Positions 12,085-48,734 of a stretch of DNA of 64,000 bases are shown piece by piece. The notes beneath the pieces were generated by a model. That model searched no databases and was not told the DNA's origin. It worked only from the letters and a program-made list of their open reading frames with translations. Position numbers and translations under genes: made by a program. The DNA lies in the NCBI RefSeq assembly GCF_036588685.1, contig NC_086383.1, forward strand, positions 55,173,448-55,237,447, given 5' to 3'. Origin of the DNA: Mytilus trossulus. Its lineage: Eukaryota; Mollusca; Bivalvia; Mytilida; Mytilidae. Each line of letters starts with the position of its first letter. Positions within the stretch are counted from its first letter, which is position 1.

Positions 12085-13160
12085 ATGAAGAGCAACATTG
12101 TAATAGATCCGAGCTTTTTCTGTGTTTCTAATTTGGCGCATGCATATAAATATTTTTGCAACATATTTATATAATACACAATATCCGTTCTTTTCTATGA
12201 AGTATTAATAACTTTTAGAATTCTATCGGATCAGTTTTAGATTTAATACCGTGTATATATTTTATTTAAACGAAAATCAATAAAATGTATATTAAAATAT
12301 GAAATAAATCTACAAATAAATAATGAAACACCTATGGACAATTTCAATTATAAAGTCAAGGCACATAACCCGACCAAAACACTGAAAGATAAAAACCTCA
12401 ATATTAAGCTGGTTTTCTCTATTTTTGAGTATGACTGTTCGCCTCCGCCTTCCCCCTATTTTCGTTGTACTTAAGATTGATATAAATTGTATTATTTCAA
12501 CATAGACTCCAATCGTTTTAATCTATCAATACGTCAATGAAGTTAAAGTTGACCTTAAAATTTGATATGCTTAACCTTAGTCATATTGCATTTAATTTCT
12601 TTAATAATTGAATTATATTATTGCATATGCGTGTATGAGTTTAATTTGAAATTTAAATAACATAATACTTAAACTGCCAAGGAACATTTGATATACGAAA
12701 GAAAATATAATCAATACCATTAATTACAATAATATCTTATAAGGCCATAGTTATTATATTTTTAGTTTTTTGACAAAACCAATGGATAGGAGGACGAAAA
12801 AAAAAAAAACCTGCTGCTGCTGATTTTTTTTTAATACCAACCGTCAATATCAAAATATTTTTTTTTATTTCACCAGGAGATTTTCTACTAGTGTAACAAC
12901 TATTTTTTTTTTCTTGACAGGTTTGAATTGAAAATCAATGTGCAACAACTTACTTAATCACCAAGAGCATAAATTTAGATTCTTTCATGCAGTTATGAAC
13001 TAATTTTTTTTTTTGCATGAAAAACATTGGGTCGGAGGAGAAAAAATAAATAAAAATCAACATTTTTAATTTTTTTCCCCCCTATTTGGCAAAAATTAGG
13101 GTAGGAGGGTTCGAAAAACTAAAAATAAAAAAACTACGGCCTAACAATAACAAGAGGAAT
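12085..13160. other. No gene seen; A/T and low-complexity tracts
   Basis: Long A and T runs, including poly-A near 12798-12811 followed by a (CTG)n stretch, and 'taggagggttcgaaaaac'-type sequence near 13100. No supported exon. Confidence 0.4.
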
Positions 13161-13771
13161 ATATGAGGTCGCATCTTAAATTATATATACTTAAATCAAA
13201 ACAAATCAATAACATCTACGATTTTAAATATCTGAGCTTGCTCAAAAGAATTCTTCAATATAAAATTACAAATATACCAACTAAATCAACAATTAAAAAA
13301 ACGTTTAGAAAAATGCGTACACCTCAGAGTTGTCCAACTAAATCTTTTTAATGTGGGCTGAAAAAATCAATTTCATTGTTGTTTAAAATTTCTAATTAGT
13401 GAGACCGTTATTTCATCTACTATATGAAATTGAAAATTACGTAGTACTTTTATAGTATCGTTTAAATGTATCTATCATAATCCGTCTGACAGATTTAAGT
13501 GGAATTAGATATATCGAGCTGTGAGGGATTTTAATAAGAAACACCAAATCATAAAACGAATTGAATGTTTTAATAATATTAAGGATTAATAACATATGAA
13601 TCCAAACGTTGTATTCCAAATCGGATAATCTTTGTAAATAGAAACAGTAAAACTATAGTGTGTATTGTTACTAGTGCATCAGAACATTTTTTTTAGTAGA
13701 TAGGAAAAACCATTGTAAAAACAGTGGCATTTGTTGTGTATCAAGTGACAGTTATCGTTCAATAAAGAAAG

Positions 13772-14473
13772 ATGTCGTGTGCACCAATAGGATGGTCCAT
13801 CGGGAAGATGAATCTACATTTTAAGCCAGTTCTTCCTACGGATTCAGGGATGTTTTCTATCATGCATAAATCCGCTAAGCGATATAGTCCCAAGGAACTC
13901 AGGGAAGACATTAGAAATATCGACATCGCTAGACGGATTTTGCATCGTCAGCGCATGTCTGTGAAACTGTTTGCAGGACACAGACGACCTGCTAAAGACG
14001 AGATACTCGACGTTTCTCGGAGACTTTATAAGGACAGTCGTGAATGTCTACTAAGAAAAAGTCTCAACCATCTTCCTCCCGTGACACAAGCACATTATGC
14101 AACTGATGACGTCAGGGATGTTGTGGACAGGCTATCTACATACGACCCGGAAAAGATTCCCGAATCGAAAGGTCAAGTTGTTAGGCTTCCAACGCCAATT
14201 GTCTATAAGAAGAAATATACAGAAGAAGAAGTCAGAGACATTGTGAAACGACTTGCCCAATATGATCCTAAGAAGTGGCCCGCAGAGTCAAAGGGCGGCG
14301 CTCCAAATGTAGTGACACAACTTCCGCGCCAAACCATGGCTCGTGTCAAAAAGTGTTCTGCTGATGAAGTTCAGGAAATAGTGGATAGATTGTATACGTT
14401 TGATGATTCGAAAACTGAATGTCGCGGAAAAACTGCTATTTCTCTTCCAGCACGTGGTAACACTTGGATCTAA
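13772..14473 (+). CDS. Intronless gene, 233-residue basic protein with threefold internal repeat
   Basis: One continuous frame runs from ATG 13772 to TAA 14471-14473. Its codon use and composition are clearly richer than the flanking AT-rich DNA. I do not recognise the family. The second half holds three related modules of about 45 residues, each starting with an acidic/valine helix: 'DDVRDVVDRLSTYD', 'EEVRDIVKRLAQYD' and 'DEVQEIVDRLYTFD'. Each is followed by a lysine-rich stretch with 'ESKG' or similar and a 'LP' motif. A fainter module, 'DEILDVSRRLYKD', precedes them. There is no signal peptide or membrane segment, so a cytosolic or cytoskeletal role is likely. Basic repeat proteins of this kind are common among ciliary and sperm structural proteins, but that is only a guess. 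An upstream TATA-like or initiator element is not obvious. Confidence 0.8.
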   Translation: MSCAPIGWSIGKMNLHFKPVLPTDSGMFSIMHKSAKRYSPKELREDIRNIDIARRILHRQRMSVKLFAGHRRPAKDEILDVSRRLYKDSRECLLRKSLNHLPPVTQAHYATDDVRDVVDRLSTYDPEKIPESKGQVVRLPTPIVYKKKYTEEEVRDIVKRLAQYDPKKWPAESKGGAPNVVTQLPRQTMARVKKCSADEVQEIVDRLYTFDDSKTECRGKTAISLPARGNTWI

Positions 14474-15900
14474 ATTTGTTAATTTGTAATGTTAATGTTT
14501 AAATTATTTACAACAAAATGTCTTGTTATTAGCTTAACGTTTATGGTGTTTGCTAAATAGAAGATTTTCTGAAGAATTTCTGTTTTAAACAAAAATCCGA
14601 ATAACGTTCTTGTATCTTTGATATTCTTTGAAAAAGGGAAACATACAAACTTAATTTATATCGGAGTATTTTCTCAAAATGCCGTAAGTACTATTGGTCA
14701 ATCAGTTAATCGATATTATGTCTTGTAAGTTTGGAGCCATCGATTAGACAAGTTGGGGAAATTGATTATAAGTAATTTCTATCGAGAATATTTCAGTGAA
14801 ATTGGGCAAATTGAACAACCATATAAAATAAAATCTACATGTGTAAACAACGATATATACTATAGCATTAAAAAGCCCCCTAAATGTTCAAACATGCTGT
14901 TCAATATCCCAGCCATAAGTCTCAGGAAAAAAAGAAGACTAATAATAACTGGGAAAATTTAGAGGCTACCATAAAGTCGAAACGATATAACTCTTAAAGT
15001 ATATTTGTGTATCCTTATTCATAAGTTAAAACATTAATAGATAGTATGTGAGAATACGTTAGCTAGGCGGTAATTCCAATGAAAAAAGCATAAAGATATC
15101 TAAACATATTTTGCCGGAATAAACGGACAACTTTTTTTTAACATTTTAAAATTGTATTTCTTTTGACCACAGACCATCAAAACAAACCAAGAAGGTTTAT
15201 CAAAGCAAAGAAAACAATTACTTTTAACCGATCAATTAAACACAATAATGTTATTCATACTATTGACGGGTGTTTAGATCTGTTGATCTTATTATTGTAT
15301 ACTTTCAACATCACTATTAAACAAGGCTCAAAAAAATATAATCGGCTTTGATATTTAATGCCAAGTATAAGACGTATACATATTAATACAATTTATGTAT
15401 ATATATCAAAGAAAATCTACTGTATTGTTAGTTAATATACTAGACCACAGTTCGTGTAATTTTAAAAAAGTTTATATTTCGATTGATCCTTTTGATAATG
15501 GCTATTGTTACAATTTTAAATGTATTTTCAGGTCATATGATTATAGGGTGGATTGGCGATAACTGTCAAACGTCTGGCTTTAAAGTTATATAACATTTTA
15601 TTCAAAATATTATTGATATATATTACGATGTGAACTGGATTGGAGAAAAGTGGGGAGATCTTTTTGTATCGTTGATAATAGATTATGTCAGTTTTCTCTG
15701 TTTTATTGCTCTTTATTCTCTTTTATTTATTCTTCATTTAAAATTAAGGAACCCATTCTTTACATCTTTTTATTTCATTGCCTTATTTTTCTAATTCTTT
15801 ATATTTGGGAATTTATTCTACATTCTTTGCTAATTTTTTTCCAAGGTTCCATTCTGGTGCTAAAGCATACTTTAAAATCAATAAAAGCGAGCTTGTAAAT
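14474..15900. other. No gene seen
   Basis: AT-rich 3' flank of the 233-residue gene. Only short, compositionally random open frames are present. Confidence 0.4.
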
Positions 15901-15904
15901 TGAG

Positions 15905-15995
15905 ATTGGCGACGGTACCATTCGGAGTGAGTCAAGGCCCCATGTTGGAGGCCGTACCTTGACATATAATTGTCTACTTTTACAAATTGTGACTC
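15905..15995 (-). repeat. Fragment of the 'gagacaactctc'-family repeat
   Basis: It contains 'gttggaggccgtaccttgac' and 'acttttacaaattgtgactc', matching the middle of the copy at 18195-18450. Confidence 0.65.
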
Positions 15996-16314
15996 GGATT
16001 TACAGTTTCCTACTAAGCAATTATGTCACATCGTATTATATCCATCTGACATCACAGATAACAGGTTTGAAATTGTGCACGACATACGCACGTTTCGTAT
16101 AGAAAAGATTCAACAGGGACGCTCAAATAACAAAAGGTTTCAAGACAAAATAAAGTACGGAAATGAAGAGCATTAATTCGCGTAAGACCCACAATTCGCG
16201 AGAGTTTTTATCAATACAGTTGAGATAATGTATTCCTGTGGTAGAATTAAAGATATTCCAAAATATCAAAGTTTGTAATCCGTTAATTCACAAATGCTTA
16301 GATGGGGGCGATCT

Positions 16315-16620
16315 AGAACTTGCAGACTATGCTTAACCCCGCCACATTCTGTATTTATGTGTCTGTCCCAAGTCAGGAAACTGTAATGCAGTGGTTGTCG
16401 TTTTTTTCATGTGTTAAATAAAGGCAACAGTAGTATACCGCTGTTCGAAATTCATAAATCGGTTGAGGAAAAAACATATCCGGGTTACAATTTAAAACTG
16501 AGGAAAACACCTCAAATATACGAGGAGTACTACGACACAACAGAAACACAACACAAATAGAAACGAACTATAATATAATGGCCGTTTTCCGGACTTGTTA
16601 CAGGACATTTTAATAAAACA
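16315..16620. repeat. Composite interspersed repeat
   Basis: It contains 'tgcttaaccccgccacattc', 'gtgtctgtcccaagtcagga' and 'ggcaacagtagtataccgct'. The last part also occurs at 48240-48420 and, inverted, at about 23818. Confidence 0.65.
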
Positions 16621-16889
16621 AATGTTGGGTTGGGTTGAACCTAGTTTTGTGGTATTCCGAACCTACCGATTTAATGACAATATTTAATATAACATTAAAA
16701 TGACAACATTACAATGATAGGACTACAATACAAATAAATGGGAGAACATATAGGACAGAGAAACACACGAATAATAGCTAACAAAAGGTACAAGGTTTAA
16801 AATTGTATACGCTAGACACGTGTTTTGTCCACACATGACTAACCAGTGACGCTCTGATAAAAATCAACCAATAAACAATATCTTTTTGA

Positions 16890-17335
16890 GACATGCTAGG
16901 ATATTAACATCAACCACAGGTTAGGTCTTTTGACATAAATAAAGCAACATATGTTGAAGACAGGTAATGTGTACTAACCATATTCATTCAAAAATAGGAC
17001 AGTAATTTGTATTAAAATTGACAAATAAACAGTGTTATTGTAAAACATGTTAGGCGTTTTACTGTCAACCAATTAGCATTGTATTTGAAAGACATGTTAG
17101 TTGTATTGACATCAACCAATCACCGTTGTCTCTGTTCGAAAAGTTACTTGTGATGAAATCAACCAATTGACAATGCTGTGTAAACATGTTAGGTGTATTA
17201 CCATCGACTTACAACATTGTATTTGTTAGACAGGTTAGGTGTATATTGACACCAAACAGAAAACATTGACTTTATAAAGTACCAGGTTAGTTGTATTGAC
17301 GATTACTAATCAAATTGATTTTTGTAAGACAGCAT
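16890..17335. repeat. Degenerate tandem array, about 60-bp unit
   Basis: The phrase 'acatgttaggtgtattaacatca' and close variants ('gacatgttagttgtattgac', 'gacaggttaggtgtatattg') recur roughly every 55-65 bases about seven times, each followed by 'accaa' and 'acattgt'. Copies are strongly diverged. Confidence 0.65.
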
Positions 17336-18194
17336 ATGTATTTCCGAAAATGGGGAATACTAGGTAGAGGTATAGAGGAAGCTGGATGAAAAGAGAAAGG
17401 AATGAATGGGTCTAATCTAAAACACTCATTTAGCTGTTTAATATTACTTTTATAAATTTATATTGGGATATTGGACAAAAACGTCAATGAGAGACACGAG
17501 AAACTCGAAAACAATACGTTTCCCAGGTTGAATGGTTAATAAATGTCAAATATCCAACAAACTTACTACACATCAAGAAAAGATTTTAACCATCGTGCAG
17601 ATAACAAATGATACATGGGACATTCGTACGCTCAATTAACATACTGGATAAACAGTGAATTAAATCCCAAAAGCAATATCTTCAATCGAACAAAGAGATG
17701 TTTTCCGTCTAATTGCTGCTAGATAAATTACAGTGTATAGCCTCAAGTCAAAAACGGAAATTGGATAATAAGGAAAATGAGATGTTTTGTATCTACAAAA
17801 TAAATATTTAATGTTTCGCCAATGGAATCAATACTTTGCCATGTAGTATCGTTGAAACAGATAATGACCAATCAATTTTTTCAAAGAATTTTACTTTTGA
17901 TCATATTTGTTTGGTCTATTTACGTCTGCTTTATGGAAATCAAAACTATTAGTAAATGAAATATTCATTAACGTTATTTAAACTTTAAAAATAAAAAGAA
18001 CTGCTCTGATCAGAAGTCTAATGTAAATTGTGTGTTGTTTTCTAACCAGTCTCGTTATTTTTTTCTACGTGCGTACATATACAAAAGAGACCGACAATTG
18101 GGTACAGGCGTCCACTTACAATATATATACGTATACAAACTATATTGTGTTTTTCTATGTTGTGATATTATACTATTGTTTCAGAAAAAGGGAG

Positions 18195-18450
18195 AAGGTT
18201 CTGTACCATTAAAACATTTAATCCCGCTGCAAATGTTTGCACCTGTCCTAAGTCAGGAATCTGATGTACAGTAGTTGCGGTTTGAATGGTTTTACACTAG
18301 TAATTTTTGGGCCCTTTATAGCTTGTTGTTCGGTGTGAGCCTAGGCTCCGTGTTGAAGGCCGTACATTGACCTATAATGGTTTAAATTTATAAATTGTTA
18401 TTTGGATGAAGAGTTGTCTCATTGGCACTCACACCAAATCGTTCTATATC
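18195..18450 (-). repeat. Mussel interspersed repeat, inverted copy
   Basis: It runs from 'ggttctgtaccattaaaaca' through 'ggaatctgatgtacagtagt' and 'tagcttgttgttcggtgtga' to 'gagttgtctcattggcactc'. I recognise this as a near full-length copy of a Mytilus short repeat. Confidence 0.75.
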
Positions 18451-18458
18451 TATATAAA

Positions 18459-18720
18459 AGAGGGACGAAAGATACCAAAGGGACAGTCAAACTCATAAAT
18501 CAAAAACAAACTGACAACGCCATGGCTAAAAATGAAAAAGACAAACAGACAAACAATAGTACACATGACACAACATAGAAAACTAAAAGAATAAACAACA
18601 CGAACTCCATCAAAAACTAGGGGTGATCGCAGGTGCTCCGGAAAGGTAAGCCGATCCTGCTCTACATGTGGCACCCGTCGTGTTGCTTATTTGATAACAA
18701 ATCCTGTAAATAGTATAATT
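18459..18720 (+). repeat. Interspersed repeat ('gggacgaaagataccaaagg' family), long copy
   Basis: It starts at 'agagggacgaaagataccaa' and continues through 'caacgccatggctaaaaat', 'aactaggggtgatcgcaggt' and 'ggcacccgtcgtgttgctta'. Confidence 0.75.
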
Positions 18721-18755
18721 CGGTTATTCATTCATGAAAGGGAAGGGAATTGTAG

Positions 18756-19076
18756 TTACGACGTAAGGAACATATCCGTTATCATTTGTGAAACGGTTAT
18801 TCCATAACGGTCAATCAACTCGTGATGGCATCCGTAAAATTTAAGATGGGATGATTTCAACTTTACCATTTGGAACTCTTGGTTTAATAGCTTCCTTGTG
18901 AGCAGCAACCCTCTATCAGGAAAATCATGATAAGAAATGCAAGCACGGGAATATCGTATCAATTGGGATATATATACCCCGTATGCAGGTGCTGCTGGAA
19001 TGTTGCTACTTAGAAATGGAAAGTTCACAATTGGAAAGCTGAAATCATCTCTTTTGTCGTAAATTTTTGTTTTCAA
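18756..19076 (-). pseudogene. Reverse-transcriptase-associated ORF fragment (retroelement relic)
   Basis: A minus-strand frame of 106 residues contains 'KIYDKRDDFSFPIVNFPFL', 'YGVYISQLIRYSRAC', 'LLLTRKLLNQ' and 'ELIDRYGITVSQM'. I recognise this as the conserved C-terminal part of a retroelement polyprotein that is frequent in molluscan, cnidarian and lancelet genomes. It is truncated at both ends with no adjoining catalytic core. Another member is at 50441-50827. Confidence 0.75.
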
Positions 19077-19124
19077 CCGACCCTCATTGTTAATTTCTAG
19101 ATGTAAGCTGCCCGTGTATATTAA

Positions 19125-19560
19125 CTTTGAAGACTTCTATTAGTTACCCGCGTTCGTTTATTATTTAGACGGACTATTAACTTTCCGCGTAAATTTATAA
19201 CACTGATCAACTATTAGCAATACAATATACCCGTATGCATGGACAATAGAGATAACTTTTATCTTCAAAACCTACCCGCGTCCACTTTACAAGGAAGCGA
19301 ACTATTGGCTACTACATTTACAGTGTGATTAATTACAAACAATAAAAGACCAGTGGATATTTACAATCGGAACTGACTATTAGCTATTTTCCTATATTTA
19401 TGAAGGAGACCGTCTATTTACTTCCCGAGTACATTTACAGTCAAAACTAACTGTTAGCAATGAAAAGCCACAAACCCACGTACATATTCGGCGAACACTA
19501 ACTATCAAATATAAAATTTACTCAAGTGCATTTGCAAAGAACACCGACTCTACTATTTAT
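19125..19560. repeat. Degenerate tandem array with 'cccgcgt...ttac...aactattagc' motif
   Basis: Phrases such as 'acccgcgttcgtttattatt', 'acccgcgtccactttacaag' and 'cccacgtacatattcgg', each followed by 'ctattagc'-like sequence, recur at roughly 60-80-base intervals. The copies are old. Confidence 0.5.
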
Positions 19561-19654
19561 TATAGCTTCTTTTTTAGCTTTTCCGGATGAATTTAACTTT
19601 CAATTGTGCTGATGCACCATACTTTCTCTTATCATGCTTATGTCGATACACGTA

Positions 19655-19985
19655 CATTGCTCTTTTACTTACACACATAACTCATCTTTTACCTCAACAC
19701 ATAACTTTCTTTAACTTACACACATAACTTCTCTTTTACTTGAACATATAACTTCTCTTTTACTTAAACACTTAACTTCCGTTTTGCTTAAAAACATAAC
19801 TTCTCTTTAACTTAAACACATAACTTCTCTTTTACTCAAACACTTAACTTCTCTTTTACTCAAACACTTAACTTCTCTTTAACTTACACACATAACTTTT
19901 CTTTTACTTAAACACATAACTTCTCTTGAACTCAAACACATAACTTCTCTTTTACCTAAACACATAACTTATCTTTTTTGCAGAT
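19655..19985. repeat. Minisatellite, about 25-bp unit, about 12 copies
   Basis: The unit approximates 'acataacttctcttttactt' plus 'aaac'. Copies alternate between 'cacataactt' and 'cacttaactt' forms, with occasional 'ttaactt' for 'tttactt'. The array is well preserved. Confidence 0.85.
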
Positions 19986-20184
19986 ACAAATCAATATCGG
20001 TTCTACGGATACGCATCACTTTCCGTTTGCCGATGCACCACGTTTTCACTCTTGCCGTTGCACCACGTTATCACATTTGCCGACCGACATCAATTCCTTT
20101 TTGCAGAAGCAACTCACATTCTCCTCTGCTATATGTAGATGACTCCACATAATAGTATATAATACTATTCACAATGCTAACACG

Positions 20185-20410
20185 TGAAAAGTAAAATCAG
20201 AAAAATACTGAACTCAGAGGTAAATGTAATCGAAAAGTCCATAATCACATGGCAAAATCAAATGACAAGACACATACACAACGAATAGACAAGAACTGTC
20301 ATATTCCTGTGAAACCATTTTATCTAAAAAAAAAATCCACAACGATTTAATTGATGTCAAACCAATAAACGAAAAACAAATAGGAAATACAGTAACAAAA
20401 AGCATCGACT
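20185..20410 (-). repeat. Interspersed repeat ('ccataatcacatggcaaaat' family)
   Basis: It contains 'aaatactgaactcagaggta', 'ccataatcacatggcaaaat' and 'caagaactgtcatattcctg'. Related fragments are at 30000-30125, 31735-31815, 32450-32580, 52970-53095, 58605-58675, 60860-60950 and 63820-63960. Confidence 0.7.
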
Positions 20411-20918
20411 ATGTCGATATGTGTTAAAACATATGCACATTGAGAAACCGTCACTCTTAAACAACTACAAGCAAATGATCGTGTGACGAAAACTGAAGTA
20501 TTTGTACAATGCAGGATCTAAAAATCTTGTTCAAACCATCCAGCTGTTATTCTGAGAGTTAAGTATATGAATCAAAATGATTAATAGTGTACAATCAATC
20601 AAGTTGATAACAATAACATACTTGACTTAGGCAGTACAGACAACTACAATACAGTTATGGGTTGCTTATAACAAAATCTGTAAACTACATGCACAAAACT
20701 TAATTTGAAAAACAATTAGAAATACATTGATTTAAAAAAAATGTGTATGCTGGATCCTGGCAACTGTATCAATGTATATGCGCTATGTACAGCAAAGCGT
20801 AATCCTAGGCTTTTAACAACAGTTCGTCCCCTTGATTTATCTTAATCTGTCTTTTTATTTATTTCGCTATCAATGACAATAAGGAACGCCTTCTATTTCA
20901 ATAGTAACATAGTTCATG

Positions 20919-46345
<25,427 letters not shown>

Positions 46346-46999
46346 GAGTCCTCTTTCACCTTCATTGAGAGTTCTAATTACGTAATCAGTTTGAACAACT
46401 AACTTCCGTGTTTGCAAAGAATACAGATTATCGGTCGATAATGATGGATAAGATTTCTTTTCAAATTAAAGAAATTTAAGATAAATGTTATCCTGTAAAT
46501 ACCCGATATGTTAACATGGTTTTGTGTGTCACTGATATTTGTGATAGGTACGTGCATTATGTAATAATAGTGTTTGAAATTATAATAATGTTTCCGACAT
46601 TTAAAAGATTTGTCATACATTTATGTTCAGCAGGTCATGGTCACTTAATGTAAGACGACATTATCCATTTGCATACTATTATACACCTGAAAATGTACAC
46701 ATTCATTTAAGGTATAAAATGATCTAATAAATGAAGTGCAAAGCATTATGGGACAACAAGCTAAGATATAATCTAATATAACGATAGCCTTAGATAAATA
46801 TAGAAAATTGAATTATTAAACTATATAAAGTCGAATCAATATAACTGCATTTACTTATGCCAAAACAAGTTAGTAGATAGATTGACAAAGGGACATTAAG
46901 AATTTTCTTTTAAAATTATTGCAAATATGAATTTAAAATGTGATAACTATTACGATAATTACCCTTAATTCATGTTCAGCTACTTGTGCCATTTGAAGA

Positions 47000-47090
47000 A
47001 GATATAAGAAGATGTGGTATTAGTGCCAATGAGACAACTCTCTCATCCAAGACACTATTTGTAAAAGTAAATTGTATTAGAAAGTACGGT
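47000..47090 (+). repeat. Fragment of 'gagacaactctc' repeat
   Basis: 'aagaagatgtggtattagtg' followed by 'ccaatgagacaactctctca' and 'atttgtaaaagtaaat': the 5' part of the family. Confidence 0.75.
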
Positions 47091-47424
47091 CAAGTCTACT
47101 TTGGTTCTGAATTGCTAACATTATTTGTTTGTTTTGGTTTATCAAATAGTTTAATGCATTGAAATTCCAATAAATATCATTTCAAATGCATAGCAGATAT
47201 TTAATTAGATATCGAAAATTATCTGCAGTGTAAATCAACATACATTGTATGTTTATCAAGACCTGTTCTAGGATAGATTAATTTCAACTGTACAATTAAA
47301 CTATTTCAAAAGCAAAAGAATATATATTATTGAAGACAAAACATGCTATTTTGCTAAACCAGGAACTTCCTGTCGACATGCAAAAGGGAACTGTTAAAAG
47401 GTTCTTTTAAAGTAGTTATAAGAG

Positions 47425-48020
47425 GTACCAGGTATATAATTTAGTACGCCAGACGCGCGTTTCGTCTACATAAGAGTCACCAGTGACGTTCATATCAAAA
47501 CAGTTAAAAAGCCAAACAAGTACAAAGTTGAAGAGGATTGAGGACCAAATATTCCAAAAAAATGTGTCAAGTATTACCAATGTTATTTAAACTGATCGGG
47601 CGGAGCTTAAGTTTTTATTTGCATAAGGACAATCTATGTGAAGATGTGTGTGATAAGGATGATAACCGTTATAATTATTACTGATTTCTAATCACCTATC
47701 AGTGTCATCAAAGGAATTTACAAAACAATGACTGGACACTTCATTTTTGAGTTTATCCTTAAACCCCTAACTATAAATGGACTGGTTTATTATGAGCGAA
47801 CCGGTTAAACTCCGCCCAGTCAAGTGAAATAAATTGAGTAATACGGCTCAGGTAATCTTCTCCTTGGATAAGAAAATCCATAGTTGTTCGAAAAAATTTT
47901 CTACACAGGAAATTAATCAAATTGAGCATATAACTGATATTCATGTCAACACCGAAGTGATGACTACTGGGGTGATGATACCCTCGGGGACGAAGTGCCC
48001 ACCAGCAGTGGACACGAATA
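47425..48020 (+). repeat. 'gccagacgcgcgtttcgtct' repeat, interrupted copy
   Basis: The left part (to about 47580) has 'ttagtacgccagacgcgcgt' and 'aagccaaacaagtacaaag'. The right part (from about 47838) has 'taatacggctcaggtaatct', 'tgatattcatgtcaacaccg' and 'gataccctcggggacgaagt'. I recognise the two halves as consecutive in intact Mytilus copies, so the block between them is an insertion. Confidence 0.75.
47591..47820. mobile_element. 230-bp MITE-like insertion with GGGCGGAG inverted ends
   Basis: The left end is 'actgatcgggcggagcttaa' and the right end is 'ttaaactccgcccagt', inverse apart from a 3-base offset. No coding capacity. It interrupts the repeat at 47425-48020. Confidence 0.6.
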
Positions 48021-48237
48021 AACATAACTGATCAAACATAATAACTTTGTAACAATGTCAATATGGTTTTTGATACTCGTATTCAACTGTGCTGGGAACG
48101 TATCATCAATACATTTGATCACAGTAGCCTATTCACATCTTAAATGTTTATTTACATGATTGATAATGATATAATGACACAATGAAATTGGAACTAAAAT
48201 ATTAAAAGTGGAGTACCTCCGGGATATTGCTTATACG

Positions 48238-48420
48238 ATAAAGGCAGCAGTAGTATACCGCTGTTAAAAACTCATAAATCCATGAACAAAATTCAAAATC
48301 GGGGTTACAAACTAAAATCGAGGGAAACGCATTAAATATAAGAGGAGAACAACGACAAAATACTAAAATGTAACACATGTAGAAACAGACCGAGCCACCT
48401 CTGTCGCATTTTTCGCAATA
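48238..48420 (+). repeat. Interspersed repeat ('cagtagtataccgctgtt')
   Basis: 'aaaggcagcagtagtatacc', 'aatcggggttacaaactaaa' and 'agaggagaacaacgacaaaa' match 16430-16600. Confidence 0.7.
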
Positions 48421-48544
48421 ATAAAAACCTTGCACTAGTTTCTGAATTTACAGTAATTTATTTCAGTTAGTTTATTCCGTATGAAATAAAAGTGGAAACA
48501 CAATGCAAAACTGACCTGCCGCTCCCAAAAAATGGCAAAAAAAC

Positions 48545-48730
48545 TCATCATAGGTACCAAGAATTAAATTCTGTACTTGTGCCAAACGTATGTTTCGTCT
48601 ACAGAACACTGATCAGTGACGCTCGAATAAAAAGAACTTGGCAAACTCATAAGTCGAACATAACCTGACAATGCAATTGGTAGGACAGAAAAAAACCATC
48701 AACAGACAATACATAAAACACTTTCGGAAA
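48545..48730 (+). repeat. Diverged 'tttcgtctac' repeat fragment
   Basis: 'gtaccaagaattaaattctg', 'acgtatgtttcgtctacaga' and 'tgatcagtgacgctcgaata', then 'cataacctgacaatgcaatt' from the ccatggct family. Confidence 0.65.
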
Positions 48731-48734
48731 CGAA

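Noticed and set aside
47771..48025. Minus-strand 84-residue and plus-strand 65-residue frames
   Set aside because: Both sit within the 'gataccctcggggacgaagt' end of an interspersed repeat and recur wherever that repeat occurs.
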